Source: Flemingiibacterium sp964430755 (GTDB lineage Bacteria; Bacillota; Clostridia; Oscillospirales; CAG-272). Taken from it: a stretch of 64,000 nt of DNA. Location: NCBI GenBank assembly GCA_964430755.1, contig CAYSFT010000005.1, forward strand, positions 1 to 64,000, read 5' to 3'. Below the pieces are notes generated by a model, which saw nothing but the letters and a program-made list of their open reading frames with translations, made no database searches and was not told the DNA's origin. Shown in pieces: positions 44,110-52,606 of the stretch; within the stretch, counting starts at the first letter, position 1; every line of letters starts with the position of its first letter. The translations under genes and the position numbers were made by a program.

Positions 44110-44958
44110 ATGTCATTCGCAGTCGGATTTGTAAAATTCACAAATAAAATATTTCCCGCGGTCGTTCATCCTTTCAACCTTGCAAACGACAAGAAAATGA
44201 CTTATGCCGAATGGCAGTTTGAAAAGGGCGAGAGCACGATTGCCTGCTATAAGGGAATCTATACTCCCGAGGAGATGTTTTCGGGCAAGGAAATACTCGA
44301 CATGGGATGCGGTGCTGCCGGAAAGAGCCTTTACTATGCCTCTCTCGGTGCGGCACGTGTCGTCGGCGTTGACATAGTTGAGCGTTACGAGGCTGAAGCG
44401 ACTGCACTTGCAAAGAAGCTCGGTTACTCGGATGTATTCAAGTTTGTTCGAGCATCGGCGGACGCTCTGCCGTTCCCTGATGAGAGCTTTGATACGGTTA
44501 TTATGAACGATTTCATGGAGCACATTTCAAATCCCGAAGCGGCACTGAAAGAAGCACTGCGTTTGCTCAAGAAGAATGGACGTATATTTATAAATTTCCC
44601 TCCGTACTATCATCCGACAGGTGCACATCTTTCCGACACGATCCATATGCCGTGGATTCATATGTTACTCCCCGAGAAACAGCTTATCAAGGCATACAAG
44701 GCACTCGTAAAGGGCATTCCCGACGAGAAGGAACGTCTTGACCTTCGCATCACGACCGATTCCGACGGCACGGAAAGGCTTGGTTACATCAACAAAATGA
44801 CGCTTAAGCGTTTTAAAAAGATACTTGCATTTCTTGAAATCAAACCTGCGCATTATCATGAAATACCGCTGCGTAAGTTTTTAACTCTGCTTGCAAAGCT
44901 GCCGTTTACAAAGGAGATGTTTGTTAAAATGGCGGTGTGTGTTATCGAGAAGCAGTGA
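44110..44958 (+). CDS. Class I SAM-dependent methyltransferase
   Basis: The 282-residue protein has the Rossmann motifs of methyltransferase type 11: motif I LDMGCGAAGKS, VGVDIVERYEAEA, a motif II-like FDTVIMNDFMEHI and LKKNGRIFINFP. The substrate is unknown; the extra C-terminal helical part (~180-282, containing LLPEKQLIKAYKAL) suggests a small-molecule or lipid substrate more than nucleic acid. GAGG precedes the start. It is monocistronic, ended by the hairpin at 44965-44996. Confidence 0.75.
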   Translation: MSFAVGFVKFTNKIFPAVVHPFNLANDKKMTYAEWQFEKGESTIACYKGIYTPEEMFSGKEILDMGCGAAGKSLYYASLGAARVVGVDIVERYEAEATALAKKLGYSDVFKFVRASADALPFPDESFDTVIMNDFMEHISNPEAALKEALRLLKKNGRIFINFPPYYHPTGAHLSDTIHMPWIHMLLPEKQLIKAYKALVKGIPDEKERLDLRITTDSDGTERLGYINKMTLKRFKKILAFLEIKPAHYHEIPLRKFLTLLAKLPFTKEMFVKMAVCVIEKQ

Positions 44959-44964
44959 ATATCA

Positions 44965-45000
44965 GTCCGACATCTTTTCGGAGGTGTCGGATTTTTTATA
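44965..45000 (+). terminator. Terminator of the methyltransferase gene
   Basis: TCCGACATC and GGTGTCGGA form a 9-bp stem with loop TTTTCGGA, followed by TTTTTTATA. Confidence 0.8.
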
Positions 45001-45011
45001 TAAAAAACGGA

Positions 45012-45044
45012 TTCGCCCACGTTCTACTGACAAACGTGGGCGAA
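45012..45044 (-). terminator. Terminator of the AbrB-like gene
   Basis: TTCGCCCACGTT/AAACGTGGGCGAA, a ~12-bp stem. On the minus strand it is followed by TCCGTTTTTTATATA. Confidence 0.8.
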
Positions 45045-45077
45045 CACTATATTATGGAGGACGGAAAAGTTTCTATT

Positions 45078-45323
45078 TTAGATCTGACGGTTCATGTCAA
45101 CAAGGCACTGCTTGCAAACGAGCTTGCCCTTGTAGAGAATAACGTCATCTGCATTGCCGCAGAAAAGGCAGGCAGGAACATATTTTTTGAGGATGATCTT
45201 GTCTTCGTCAACGAAGATTTCAATTGAATCCTTGGTTTTGATGTCCATTTTATTACGCAGCTCAATGGGGAGCACTATTCTGCCCAGCTCGTCGATTCTG
45301 CGGACGATACCTGTGGATTTCAT
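45078..45323 (-). CDS. AbrB-type regulator with C-terminal zinc-ribbon-like motif
   Basis: The 81-residue protein starts at 45323 behind AAAGGAG. Residues 1-47 are an AbrB/SpoVT swapped-hairpin DNA-binding domain (MKSTGIVRRIDELGRIVLPIE). It then has Cys52-x2-Cys55 and Cys70-x2-Cys73, spaced like a zinc ribbon. The promoter is TTGACA-17-TAAAAT on the minus strand (45400-45428). Such small AbrB/zinc proteins occur in Clostridia; the function is likely transcription control at the transition to stationary phase, by inference. Confidence 0.85.
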   Translation of the reverse strand: MKSTGIVRRIDELGRIVLPIELRNKMDIKTKDSIEIFVDEDKIILKKYVPACLFCGNADDVILYKGKLVCKQCLVDMNRQI

Positions 45324-45399
45324 GAGGTGTTCTCCTTTGCTATTTTTACATAACATTTCTTTTAGAGGATATATAAAGTCTGATTTCCTCTATGTATTA

Positions 45400-45428
45400 A
45401 TTTTACCACATTTAGGAAATTATGTCAA
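45400..45428 (-). promoter_or_regulatory. Promoter of the AbrB-like gene
   Basis: Minus strand: TTGACA (45423-45428), 17-base spacer, TAAAAT (45400-45405). Confidence 0.7.
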
Positions 45429-45604
45429 TACATTATTTGACAAAAACTTCCACAAACTTACGCTTGGGAAATTGTGCAATTTACCTAATATTTCAAGTAA
45501 TTACAAAAAATGCTATATTTGTCGATTTATGTTTTGTGTATAGTTCCGCAGTAATAAAAAAATCCCAATTCGACAATCTGTTCCCGGATGAACGCTGTAT
45601 TCAT

Positions 45605-45755
45605 AAGGCTCCCTCCGGGAGGGAAAGCTGTAAAAGATTGCTTCGCAGCTTTGAATGAGGAAGAATGCGTGTACGGAAAACGCAGCTGAATCGCATGGTT
45701 ACGCAGGCTCCTTCCGTCACGCTTCGCGTGCCACCCCCCTCTCGGAGGGAGGCTT
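45605..45755. repeat. Composite REP-like palindromic region
   Basis: Several palindromes lie close together: CCCTCC/GGGAGG (45611-45622), AAAGCTGT with GCAGCTTT (45624-45653), CACGC-TTC-GCGTG (45718-45730) and CCCTC/GGAGGG (45738-45750). The pattern of GC-rich arms around GGGAGGG cores is typical of dispersed intergenic repeats in gut Clostridia. The gap 45429-45883 holds no gene otherwise. Confidence 0.55.
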
Positions 45756-45802
45756 GGGTGAGTCATAGATTTCAGCGAGAACATAAAAGGTAAATGGGAG
45801 AT

Positions 45803-45835
45803 AAAAAAACACCGCTCACATATCTTGCAGCGGTG
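45803..45835 (-). terminator. Terminator of the CapA-like gene
   Basis: CACCGCT/AGCGGTG (45810-45835), followed on the minus strand by seven T. Confidence 0.8.
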
Positions 45836-45883
45836 TCGATGATTCTACCGACCGTATAGCAATTGCTGTGAGCGGAATAATAT

Positions 45884-47122
45884 TTAGTTGGCGGTGGGAT
45901 CGAGGACGAGATAGTCGCCCATTATATTCTCGGCATAGGCGATCATGTCGTCGGGGGTTGCATATGAGCCGTAAAGTCTGCCTGTGCCGTGATTTTTGGC
46001 GACGTCCGCAGGATAGTCACGCAGGAAATAGAGATGCGAATTAAAGTAACTCGGGCCGTAGAAAAACGCGGTTGGGATAAACTCGGGCGATTCGATTGTG
46101 ATCTCCCCGTCACTCATGGCGACTATATCGAACGTGAGGAATCCGCCGACCATGTTCTGCCAATACTGCATTGCGGAGAGGAGATTTCCAAGCGAATATA
46201 TGCAGAGTGTTTCGCCGTGATCGGTTTCGATCCATTCGATTGGCTGGAGCACATGAGGATGGTGACCGATGATAACATCAGCGCCGTTATCGGCAAGCAG
46301 CTTTGCAACTCTTTTTTGTTCAGGAGTTGGCGTCGAGATGTTTTCTTCGCCCCAGTGGATGGAAACGAAAACAAGGTCTGCGGCGTTTTTTGCAAGCTCA
46401 CACTGCCGGATGATATCATTATCGTTGATATATGGTACAACAAGCTCGGATGAGACGGGCAGACTCAAACCGTTTGTTCCGTAGGTATAGGAGAGAAAGG
46501 CCATTGATATGCCTTCGCGCTCTATGACTCTGATATTGTCATAATCCTCACGGCTACGGTAACCGCCGATCATCAGAATATCGCTCATTTCCTCGGACTG
46601 CCAGAAGTCGATGGTTGCTTCGAGTCCTTTTGCACCCTTGTCGCACATATGATTGTTTGCGATGCCGACAATATCGAAGCCGATGTCAAGCAGATCACGT
46701 CCGAGATCCTGCGGTGAATTGAAATGAGGATAACCCGAGAGTGCAAATCCGTCACCGCACATTAATGTTTCCTGATTTATAAATGCAAGGTCGAAGCTTG
46801 CTATATAGTCGATTACATCTGCATACATTGGTTTAAAGTTATATGCACGTGTTTCGGGTGTGGCACGTCGCTCTGCGTCCATGTAGATGCAGGGGTGAAT
46901 GACATTGTCACCTGCGGCGAGGAATGAGATACGTGCGCTTTCCGTCGGTTCGCTGATCGGTTCTTCGGGAACTGCGGCGGCATCGGTTGTTAATGTAATG
47001 TCGTGGACCGTTTCGGTAGTTGTGCCAGTGGCAGTGGTTTCGATTGGTTCAGATGTGTTTTGTGTGCACGCGGAGAGGAGCAGTGTCAGTGCCGCCGCGA
47101 GCAATATAATTCTTTTTGTCAT
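45884..47122 (-). CDS. CapA-family lipoprotein (PGA_cap metallophosphatase-like)
   Basis: I start at 47122 (MTKRIILL), with AGGT just upstream; a second ATG lies 12 bases earlier. The 412-residue protein has a lipobox LLSAC predicting lipidation at ~Cys19, a Thr-rich linker (~25-60), and the CapA/PGA_cap domain: FLAAGDNVIH, FINQETLMC, VGIANNHMCDKG, VSIHWGEE and IGHHPHVLQP, with the metal-binding His/Asp/Asn of calcineurin-like enzymes. CapA homologues are linked to poly-gamma-glutamate capsule, but no capBC is present here, so the role is open. It acts outside the membrane. Confidence 0.85.
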   Translation of the reverse strand: MTKRIILLAAALTLLLSACTQNTSEPIETTATGTTTETVHDITLTTDAAAVPEEPISEPTESARISFLAAGDNVIHPCIYMDAERRATPETRAYNFKPMYADVIDYIASFDLAFINQETLMCGDGFALSGYPHFNSPQDLGRDLLDIGFDIVGIANNHMCDKGAKGLEATIDFWQSEEMSDILMIGGYRSREDYDNIRVIEREGISMAFLSYTYGTNGLSLPVSSELVVPYINDNDIIRQCELAKNAADLVFVSIHWGEENISTPTPEQKRVAKLLADNGADVIIGHHPHVLQPIEWIETDHGETLCIYSLGNLLSAMQYWQNMVGGFLTFDIVAMSDGEITIESPEFIPTAFFYGPSYFNSHLYFLRDYPADVAKNHGTGRLYGSYATPDDMIAYAENIMGDYLVLDPTAN

Positions 47123-47205
47123 GGTGTACCTCATGTCATTTGCGTAATACTTAAATATAGTATACCATAAACAAAAAAATATGTAAAGCGATTTTGATAA
47201 AAGCA

Positions 47206-47234
47206 TTGTAATTTTTGTCGAAATATGATAGAAT
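47206..47234 (+). promoter_or_regulatory. Promoter of the lipid kinase gene
   Basis: TTGTAA (47206-47211), 17-base spacer, TAGAAT (47229-47234). Confidence 0.6.
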
Positions 47235-47285
47235 AGTATTTGATCGTATACCGTATACTCTAAAGAGAAAGGACGTTTGAATCCG

Positions 47286-48242
47286 GTGAAACACATCTTT
47301 GTTATAAATTCTGCGGCGGGTAAGGGCGTTGAGGCGTCTTCTATTATTGATGTTATCAATGATGCTTGTCTGGCGGCTCATGCAGATTATGAAATATATA
47401 AGACAATCGCACGCGGGGATGCCGTCAATTTCGTTAAGAATAAAATCAAGGAAAAGCCGAGCGGTGAGGTTTGGCGTTTTTATGCCTGCGGCGGCGACGG
47501 TACGCTTTCAGAGGTAGTAAACGGTGCAGTTAATGAAAATGCGAGAGTGTCGCCGGGGGCGCTTCCAGGGATTGAAGTTGGATGTATACCGATCGGAACG
47601 GGTAACGATTTTGTCAGAAATTTCACCTCAAGTGAATTTTTTGGCGATATAACGAAACAGCTTCTTGCCGATTCTATGGAAATAGACTGTTATTCATGCG
47701 CTGAAGGACGATACGGCGTAAACATGATAAATATCGGATTTGACTGTGACGTGGTTGTTAAGGCAGGCGAATTCAAAAAGCGGCGTTTTATACCAAAGGG
47801 ACTTGCATATATTGCAGGCGTTATCGCTCTTCTTCGTCACAACCGTGGATGCGTTATTCATGTTAAACGCGAGGATGGCAGTGAGGTTACAAAGGAATTT
47901 CAGCTTGTCAGTGCCGCGAACGGTGGATGGTGCGGCGGAGGATTTCACTCTGCACCGAGAAGTGCGCTTAATGACGGTCTTTTAGATATAAGTCTTATTG
48001 ATAAAGTGACGCGGCGCGATTTTGTACGTCTTGTGGGTTCATATAAAAAAGGCACTCACCTTGAAACGAAGCTTGGACGTAAAATCGTTGAATACAAGCA
48101 GGGAACATCGGTCACTTTCGAGTTTGCAGAGCCGACTAATGTTTGTATTGACGGAGAGATATCCGTTATGGAGAGATTAGAGCTTTCAGTTATGCCGCGA
48201 GCGATTGCGTTTGTGCTTCCGGTTGGATGTAAGATTAAATAA
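47286..48242 (+). CDS. Diacylglycerol/lipid kinase (DagK/YegS family)
   Basis: The 318-residue protein has the DAGK catalytic domain: VINSAAGKG, the nucleotide-binding GGDGTLSEVVNG, IPIGTGNDFVRN and the late GGWCGGGFHSAP/DGLLDISLI. It phosphorylates a lipid, probably diacylglycerol, in the membrane cycle. GTG 47286 is preferred to TTG 47277 because of the spacing from GAAAGGA (47267-47273). It converges with spoIID; 15 bases separate the two stops. Confidence 0.85.
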   Translation: MKHIFVINSAAGKGVEASSIIDVINDACLAAHADYEIYKTIARGDAVNFVKNKIKEKPSGEVWRFYACGGDGTLSEVVNGAVNENARVSPGALPGIEVGCIPIGTGNDFVRNFTSSEFFGDITKQLLADSMEIDCYSCAEGRYGVNMINIGFDCDVVVKAGEFKKRRFIPKGLAYIAGVIALLRHNRGCVIHVKREDGSEVTKEFQLVSAANGGWCGGGFHSAPRSALNDGLLDISLIDKVTRRDFVRLVGSYKKGTHLETKLGRKIVEYKQGTSVTFEFAEPTNVCIDGEISVMERLELSVMPRAIAFVLPVGCKIK

Positions 48243-48257
48243 ACAAATGGCAGGAGA

Positions 48258-49166
48258 TTATTTTGTGTCTCCTGCTTTTCCTATTGGACTGATTTTGCTT
48301 CCGGTGTAATAATGTGTCAGTATTTCGCGGTAACTCTTGCCGGTTTTCGCCATAGCTTCGGCGCCGTTCTGACTCATCCCGACTCCGTGACCGTAACCGT
48401 GAGTGCGAAAATATAGTCTGCCGTTGCTTATCCATGCGGTGAAGTCGGTTGATCTCAGCGAAAAGATACTTCGTGCGGCGGCGGATGAGAGTGTGACGTT
48501 ACCGATGGTCAATTCACGGCAGCGTCCCGATTTTGTGCGAGTGATGCGAAGTGCGGTGCTTTTGTTGTAAGCGTAACCGTTTGCCCGAAGCGTTTTTGTA
48601 ACTTCATCAAGTGTGAACGATACAGTGTAATCAGGAGCATTTTCGAAAGAGGGCACAGCACACAGATATGGAAGCTGACTTAACCAGACCTCTCCGCTGT
48701 TTTCGGTATATCCGCCCGAGCTTGCGTGCCAGACTGCGAGAATGGATTTACCGTTATAAGTTACGACTTCACCCTCAGTTGCCAGAGCGGCGGCACGTGA
48801 CGCTTCGAATGCTGCCTTGGCGTATGATTCACCGTAGCGTTCGGCAAGCTCCGATTCGGTGATATATCCGCAGCAGTGGGTGATATCGGTGCAGACATCT
48901 GCACGGCTTTCATGCGGATGTGAACCGGTTTCAAGGCAGTAATAAAGATACGTCCTCGCGGCGACGGCTTGTGCTTTCAAAGCTTCCTCATCATATGTAT
49001 ACGGAACCTCATGTGCAACAACACGTGCGACGTATTCTTCGACTGTGACCTGATCGAGTGTATCGTTGTTCTCAATTATAAGCGTTGGTTCAATGGGGGA
49101 TATGGGTTGGAGCTGTGGTGACATCAGAGATATAGATAATGCAAGTGAAAAAGCGTGTATATTCAT
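48258..49166 (-). CDS. spoIID: SpoIID/LytB domain protein (stage II sporulation protein D-like)
   Basis: The 302-residue protein begins with a hydrophobic signal-like segment, then the SpoIID domain: the catalytic Glu in AHEVPYTYDEEALKAQAVAA, RTYLYYC, WHASSGGYTENS, and the C-terminal HGYGHGVGMSQNGA. SpoIID is a lytic transglycosylase acting on denuded glycan during engulfment of the forespore. Other members of the LytB group modify lysozyme-like enzymes, so the sporulation role is probable, not certain. GGGGG lies before the start. No spoIIQ or spoIIID gene is adjacent. Confidence 0.85.
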   Translation of the reverse strand: MNIHAFSLALSISLMSPQLQPISPIEPTLIIENNDTLDQVTVEEYVARVVAHEVPYTYDEEALKAQAVAARTYLYYCLETGSHPHESRADVCTDITHCCGYITESELAERYGESYAKAAFEASRAAALATEGEVVTYNGKSILAVWHASSGGYTENSGEVWLSQLPYLCAVPSFENAPDYTVSFTLDEVTKTLRANGYAYNKSTALRITRTKSGRCRELTIGNVTLSSAAARSIFSLRSTDFTAWISNGRLYFRTHGYGHGVGMSQNGAEAMAKTGKSYREILTHYYTGSKISPIGKAGDTK

Positions 49167-49256
49167 GTTTACCCCCGTTTTATTACCGAAAATAGGTGGA
49201 TTTTAAGATGAAAATGCAATATTTTACATAAATTCTTGCATATTTTGAAAAAGCTA

Positions 49257-49285
49257 TTGCAATTTTCTTCAATATATGATATAAT
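49257..49285 (+). promoter_or_regulatory. Promoter of citrate synthase gene
   Basis: TTGCAA (49257-49262), 17-base spacer, TATAAT (49280-49285). Confidence 0.7.
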
Positions 49286-49319
49286 AGTTAATATATAATT
49301 TCTGGTGGGAGGAATTTCC

Positions 49320-50720
49320 ATGCAACAAGCTTTTAATAATTCGTTTATGCGTAACGCGCCGCTCTCCGAAACGAGTGAGCTTTTTGAATCGCTTTTGGCA
49401 GGTTCAAGAGAGCATTACTCCATTCCGGCGTCTGCGTTCACTAACTATAATGTCAAGCGCGGTCTGCGTAACCCCGACGGTACAGGCGTTATGGCAGGTA
49501 TAACCAAGATCGGTAACGCGCACGGTTATATTATAAATGAAGGCGATAAGATTTCAATCCCCGGTGAGCTTTATTACCGTGGATATAACGTCGCCGATCT
49601 CATCCGCGGATACACCGAGGAGGGAAGATACGGCTTTGAGGAAACTGCATACCTTTTGTTCTTCGGCGAGCTTCCGTCGCAGAAGCAGCTTAATGATTTT
49701 GACACGCTGCTCGATTCATACCGTTTCCTTCCGCCGAGATTCACCGATGACGTTATCATGCGTGCACCGACACCGTCGCTTATGAACAAGATCGCGACGT
49801 CTGTTCTTGCACTTTACGCATACGACGAGAATCCCGACGAAACCAGCCTTGAAAATATGCTCCGTCAGTCGATGCAGCTTCTTGCACGTCTGCCGATCAT
49901 TGCGGCGCAGACTTATGCCTTCAACCGCAGCTATTTCCACGGCGAGAGCCTTAATATTCACAATCCGCAGAATCATCTTTCGACTGCGCAGAATTTCTTG
50001 CGCATCATGCGCCCCGACTGTAATTACACCGAGGCTGAAGCGAAGTTGCTTGACCTTTGCCTTGTACTCCACGCTGAGCACGGCGGCGGTAACAACTCGG
50101 CGTTCACTTGCCGTGTCGTTTCATCGTCGGGAACGGACAGCTATTCCGCAATTGCTTCCGCGATCGGCTCGCTCAAGGGTCCGAAGCACGGTGGTGCTAA
50201 CATAAAGGTTTGTCAGATGTTCGACTCGATCAAAGAGGGCGTTGGCAACTGGGAGGATGATGATGAGGTTACATCGTTCCTTGAAAAGATCATCCGCGGT
50301 GAGGAAGGTGACCATTCGGGACTTATTTACGGTATGGGACACGCAATTTACACCTTATCCGACCCCCGTGCGGTAATGCTTAAGAAGTACGCGAAAGAGC
50401 TTGCAAAGGGAACCGAATACGAGCGTGAATTTGCGCTGCTTGAATCGGTTGAGCGTTTGTCTCCTGCGGTCTACTCGCGTTACAAGAATCTTGATAAGAA
50501 TATATGCGCGAATGTTGACCTTTATTCGGGGCTTGTCTACCGTATGCTCGGTATACCGGTTGAGCTTTACACACCTCTGTTTGCCATTGCAAGAATCGCA
50601 GGCTGGTGTGCGCACCGTATCGAGGAGGTTGCGACGGGCAAGAAGATCATCCGTCCTGCATACAAGGCTATTGCAAAGCCGAGAGAATATGCTCCGCTTG
50701 TTATAAGAGGCGGAAACTAA
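49320..50720 (+). CDS. Citrate synthase
   Basis: The 466-residue protein starts at ATG 49320 behind GGGAGGA. It has the citrate synthase motifs GYNVADLIRGY, the catalytic His region HAEHGGGNNSAFTCRVV, GPKHGGANIKV, and a second catalytic His in YGMGHAIYTLSDPRA, with an N-terminal extension of ~60 residues beyond the classical core. It condenses oxaloacetate with acetyl-CoA, likely to feed glutamate synthesis in a fermenter. No aconitase or isocitrate dehydrogenase gene is adjacent. A terminator follows (50731-50762). Confidence 0.92.
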   Translation: MQQAFNNSFMRNAPLSETSELFESLLAGSREHYSIPASAFTNYNVKRGLRNPDGTGVMAGITKIGNAHGYIINEGDKISIPGELYYRGYNVADLIRGYTEEGRYGFEETAYLLFFGELPSQKQLNDFDTLLDSYRFLPPRFTDDVIMRAPTPSLMNKIATSVLALYAYDENPDETSLENMLRQSMQLLARLPIIAAQTYAFNRSYFHGESLNIHNPQNHLSTAQNFLRIMRPDCNYTEAEAKLLDLCLVLHAEHGGGNNSAFTCRVVSSSGTDSYSAIASAIGSLKGPKHGGANIKVCQMFDSIKEGVGNWEDDDEVTSFLEKIIRGEEGDHSGLIYGMGHAIYTLSDPRAVMLKKYAKELAKGTEYEREFALLESVERLSPAVYSRYKNLDKNICANVDLYSGLVYRMLGIPVELYTPLFAIARIAGWCAHRIEEVATGKKIIRPAYKAIAKPREYAPLVIRGGN

Positions 50721-50730
50721 TCTGATAAAA

Positions 50731-50762
50731 GAGGGAACGTACACGCTGCGTTCTCTTTTTTG
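50731..50762 (+). terminator. Terminator of citrate synthase gene
   Basis: GAGGGAACG/CGTTCTCTT, a 9-bp stem with two G-T pairs, running into a T-run. Confidence 0.8.
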
Positions 50763-50899
50763 ATAATGCTATCACTTTACCATACTGTAAAAAATGACTT
50801 CGCACCCACGAAAGAGGGGTAAAAAACGGCGAAATCAAGCGATTTTGCGAGGAAATGATGTTGTAAATTAAAATTTTGAGATTTTTTTTGAAAAAGGTA

Positions 50900-51007
50900 T
50901 TGACAAGTATTAACTTGTGTGATATAATATTGCACGTTGAGAAATGTCCGTGGATGTGCGACTAACCCACGCCGCCGCGCAAACAGCTCATTTATAGTAA
51001 TTATTTT
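50900..51007 (+). promoter_or_regulatory. rplM-rpsI promoter and leader
   Basis: TTGACA (50900-50905), 17-base spacer, TATAAT (50923-50928). The leader ~50935-51007 holds a CGTGG/CCCACG hairpin (50949-50972) and may be an L13-type autoregulatory leader. Confidence 0.65.
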
Positions 51008-51025
51008 TTGAAAGGAATACCTATT

Positions 51026-51457
51026 ATGTCCACATACATGGCTAAAAAGGAAACCCTCGAGCGTAAGTGGTATGTAATCGACGCAGCAGGTAAGCCCCTC
51101 GGCAAGACCGCTGTTCTCGCTGCTACTATCCTCAGAGGTAAGCACAGACCTGAATTCACCCCCAACGTTGACTGTGGTGAGTTCGTTATCATCATCAACG
51201 CAAAGGACGCTGTCCTCACCGGCAAGAAGCTGGAGCAGAAGTATTATCGCCATCACAGCGGTTACATCGGCGGCCTCAAGGAAACAAGCTACAAGACCCT
51301 TATGGCAACAAAGCCCGAGCTTGCTATGCAGCTCGCAGTTAAGGGTATGCTTGCTAAGAACAAGCTCGGTTCGGCTCAGATCAACCGTCTTAAGGTTTAC
51401 GCAGGCGCAGAGCACAAGCAGCAGGCACAGCAGCCCGTAGCTTATCCCGCTGAATAA
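51026..51457 (+). CDS. rplM: Ribosomal protein L13
   Basis: The 143-residue protein has the L13 core: KWYVIDAAGKPLGKTAVLAATILRGKH, DCGEFVIIINA and YYRHHSGYIGGLKE. It is an early assembly protein of the 50S subunit. ATG 51026 (MSTYMAKKE) follows GAAAGGA; the in-frame TTG at 51008 is part of the ribosome site. rpsI follows after 20 bases. Confidence 0.95.
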   Translation: MSTYMAKKETLERKWYVIDAAGKPLGKTAVLAATILRGKHRPEFTPNVDCGEFVIIINAKDAVLTGKKLEQKYYRHHSGYIGGLKETSYKTLMATKPELAMQLAVKGMLAKNKLGSAQINRLKVYAGAEHKQQAQQPVAYPAE

Positions 51458-51477
51458 TCGAAAGGAGATAATACACA

Positions 51478-51879
51478 ATGTATCAGAGTGCAAAGCCGTA
51501 TTTCTACGGCACAGGCAGAAGAAAGAAATCCATTGCTCGTGTACGCATTGTTCCCGGTACCGGCAATATCACTGTCAACGGCAAGTCCATTGACGAATAT
51601 TTTGGTCTTGAAACTCTCAAGCTCATCATCAATCAGCCTTTCGGCGCAACTGCAACTGAAGGTAAGTTCGACATCATCGCTAACGTTAAGGGCGGCGGAC
51701 TTTCCGGTCAGGCAGGTGCTATCCGTCACGGCCTTTCCAGAGCTCTTCTTCAGGCTGACGAAACCTATCGTCCGGCTCTCAAAAAGGCCGGATTCCTCAC
51801 TCGTGACCCGAGAATGAAGGAAAGAAAGAAGTACGGTCTCAAAGCAGCTCGCCGTGCAAGCCAGTTCTCAAAGAGATAA
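51478..51879 (+). CDS. rpsI: Ribosomal protein S9
   Basis: The 133-residue protein has YGTGRRKKSIARVRIVPGTG, GGGLSGQAGAIRHGLSRALL and the conserved C-terminus ending FSKR, whose tail contacts tRNA in the 30S P site. It is preceded by AAAGGAG and co-transcribed with rplM. A terminator follows. Confidence 0.96.
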   Translation: MYQSAKPYFYGTGRRKKSIARVRIVPGTGNITVNGKSIDEYFGLETLKLIINQPFGATATEGKFDIIANVKGGGLSGQAGAIRHGLSRALLQADETYRPALKKAGFLTRDPRMKERKKYGLKAARRASQFSKR

Positions 51880-51889
51880 AAAACCTCAA

Positions 51890-51927
51890 AATCCCGATGG
51901 TATCAAGCCATTCGGGGTTTTTTCTTT
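51890..51927 (+). terminator. Terminator of rplM-rpsI
   Basis: CCCGATGG pairs with CCATTCGGG (one bulge), followed by GTTTTTTC. Confidence 0.8.
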
Positions 51928-52001
51928 TGCTTGTGTTTGTTGCGGTTTGTATTGATTTATTGCATTTCATATGGGACAAATAGTGGACAAACAGCGAATT
52001 A

Positions 52002-52087
52002 TAAAAAATGAAGCGCAACTGAATTTCTGAATGACCTCAATGTGGCCCAACAGGTGTACGTCCAAGACGTGAATCAGTTGCACTCTA
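52002..52087 (-). ncRNA. Predicted small RNA 1
   Basis: On the minus strand, TTGACA (52117-52122), 17-base spacer and TATATT (52094-52099) precede a ~86-nt unit. A 10-bp closing stem (52074-52083 with 52013-52022) encloses a small hairpin ACGTC-TTG-GACGT (52058-52070). The end is TTCATTTTTT, a terminator-like T-run. The promoter spacing and terminal stem argue for a discrete transcript. Family unknown. Confidence 0.5.
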
Positions 52088-52255
52088 ATTGATAATATAA
52101 CATAAAACTGTAAATATGTCAATATACAAAAAATCGAAAGATGTTACGCATGAGTCAAATGCACCGCAAAGCGATACCAATAACACAACGTCCGAAACGC
52201 ACCATGCTTCTCCATCTTCCGACACTACTATTATACCGCAAAACGCCAATTCTGT

Positions 52256-52340
52256 CAATAAAAATTGAGAGTTCTCAATATCTCGCTGATTTAGAAAAAA
52301 TCCGCAAGGCGTACGTCCAAGACGTTAAAGAGAACTCCCT
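52256..52340 (-). ncRNA. Predicted small RNA 2 (related to small RNA 1)
   Basis: Minus strand: TTTACA (52370-52375), 17-base spacer and TATAAT (52347-52352) precede a ~85-nt unit. A perfect 8-bp stem GAGTTCTC/GAGAACTC (52330-52337 with 52269-52276) encloses the same ACGTCTTGGACGT hairpin (52313-52325). The end is TCAATTTTTATTG. The outer stem differs in sequence from unit 1 while pairing is kept, a sign of conserved structure. Confidence 0.5.
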
Positions 52341-52532
52341 TATGATATTATACCATAAAATTTAGATTCTGTAAACAGCATAAATCTGATAACAAGTATT
52401 AATTGAAAGAACTTTTAACAGCGAGTGATACTTGATCTCGTATATGATTACTATGAGATCGCATCTTTAGCTATGTATAGCTGCGCGAAACCTGAATCCG
52501 CCTAGACGAGACTATATATAGCTATAACACAG

Positions 52533-52606
52533 AAAAAGCCCTCTACCCGGCAGACTTTACATGCCGACGTAAACACCTATAAAGGTGCCGATAGAGAACT
52601 TTTTAA
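52533..52606 (-). ncRNA. Predicted small RNA 3 (three-way-junction shape)
   Basis: A stem CTCTA/TAGAG (52543-52547 with 52594-52598), extended by AAAAAG/CTTTTT, encloses GGCA/TGCC (52551-52567) and CACCT/AGGTG (52576-52589). On the minus strand, TTGCTT-18-TATATT (52610-52639) could be its promoter and GGGCTTTTTC its terminator. The plus strand also ends in CTTTTT, so orientation is not certain. Confidence 0.4.

Noticed and set aside
52116..52268. A 50-codon plus-strand frame rich in Ser, Thr and Asn
   Set aside because: No ribosome site; its start overlaps the minus-strand -35 box of small RNA 1. Probably chance.
52141..52365. A 74-codon plus frame, and a YVQDV peptide shared with the frame at 52030-52088
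   Set aside because: The shared peptide is explained by the shared RNA hairpin bases. The frames lack ribosome sites, and near-consensus promoters point to the minus strand.
52434..52517. A possible tRNA-like fold
   Set aside because: No acceptor stem with CCA and no T-loop GTTCRANYC. The hairpins do not fit a cloverleaf.
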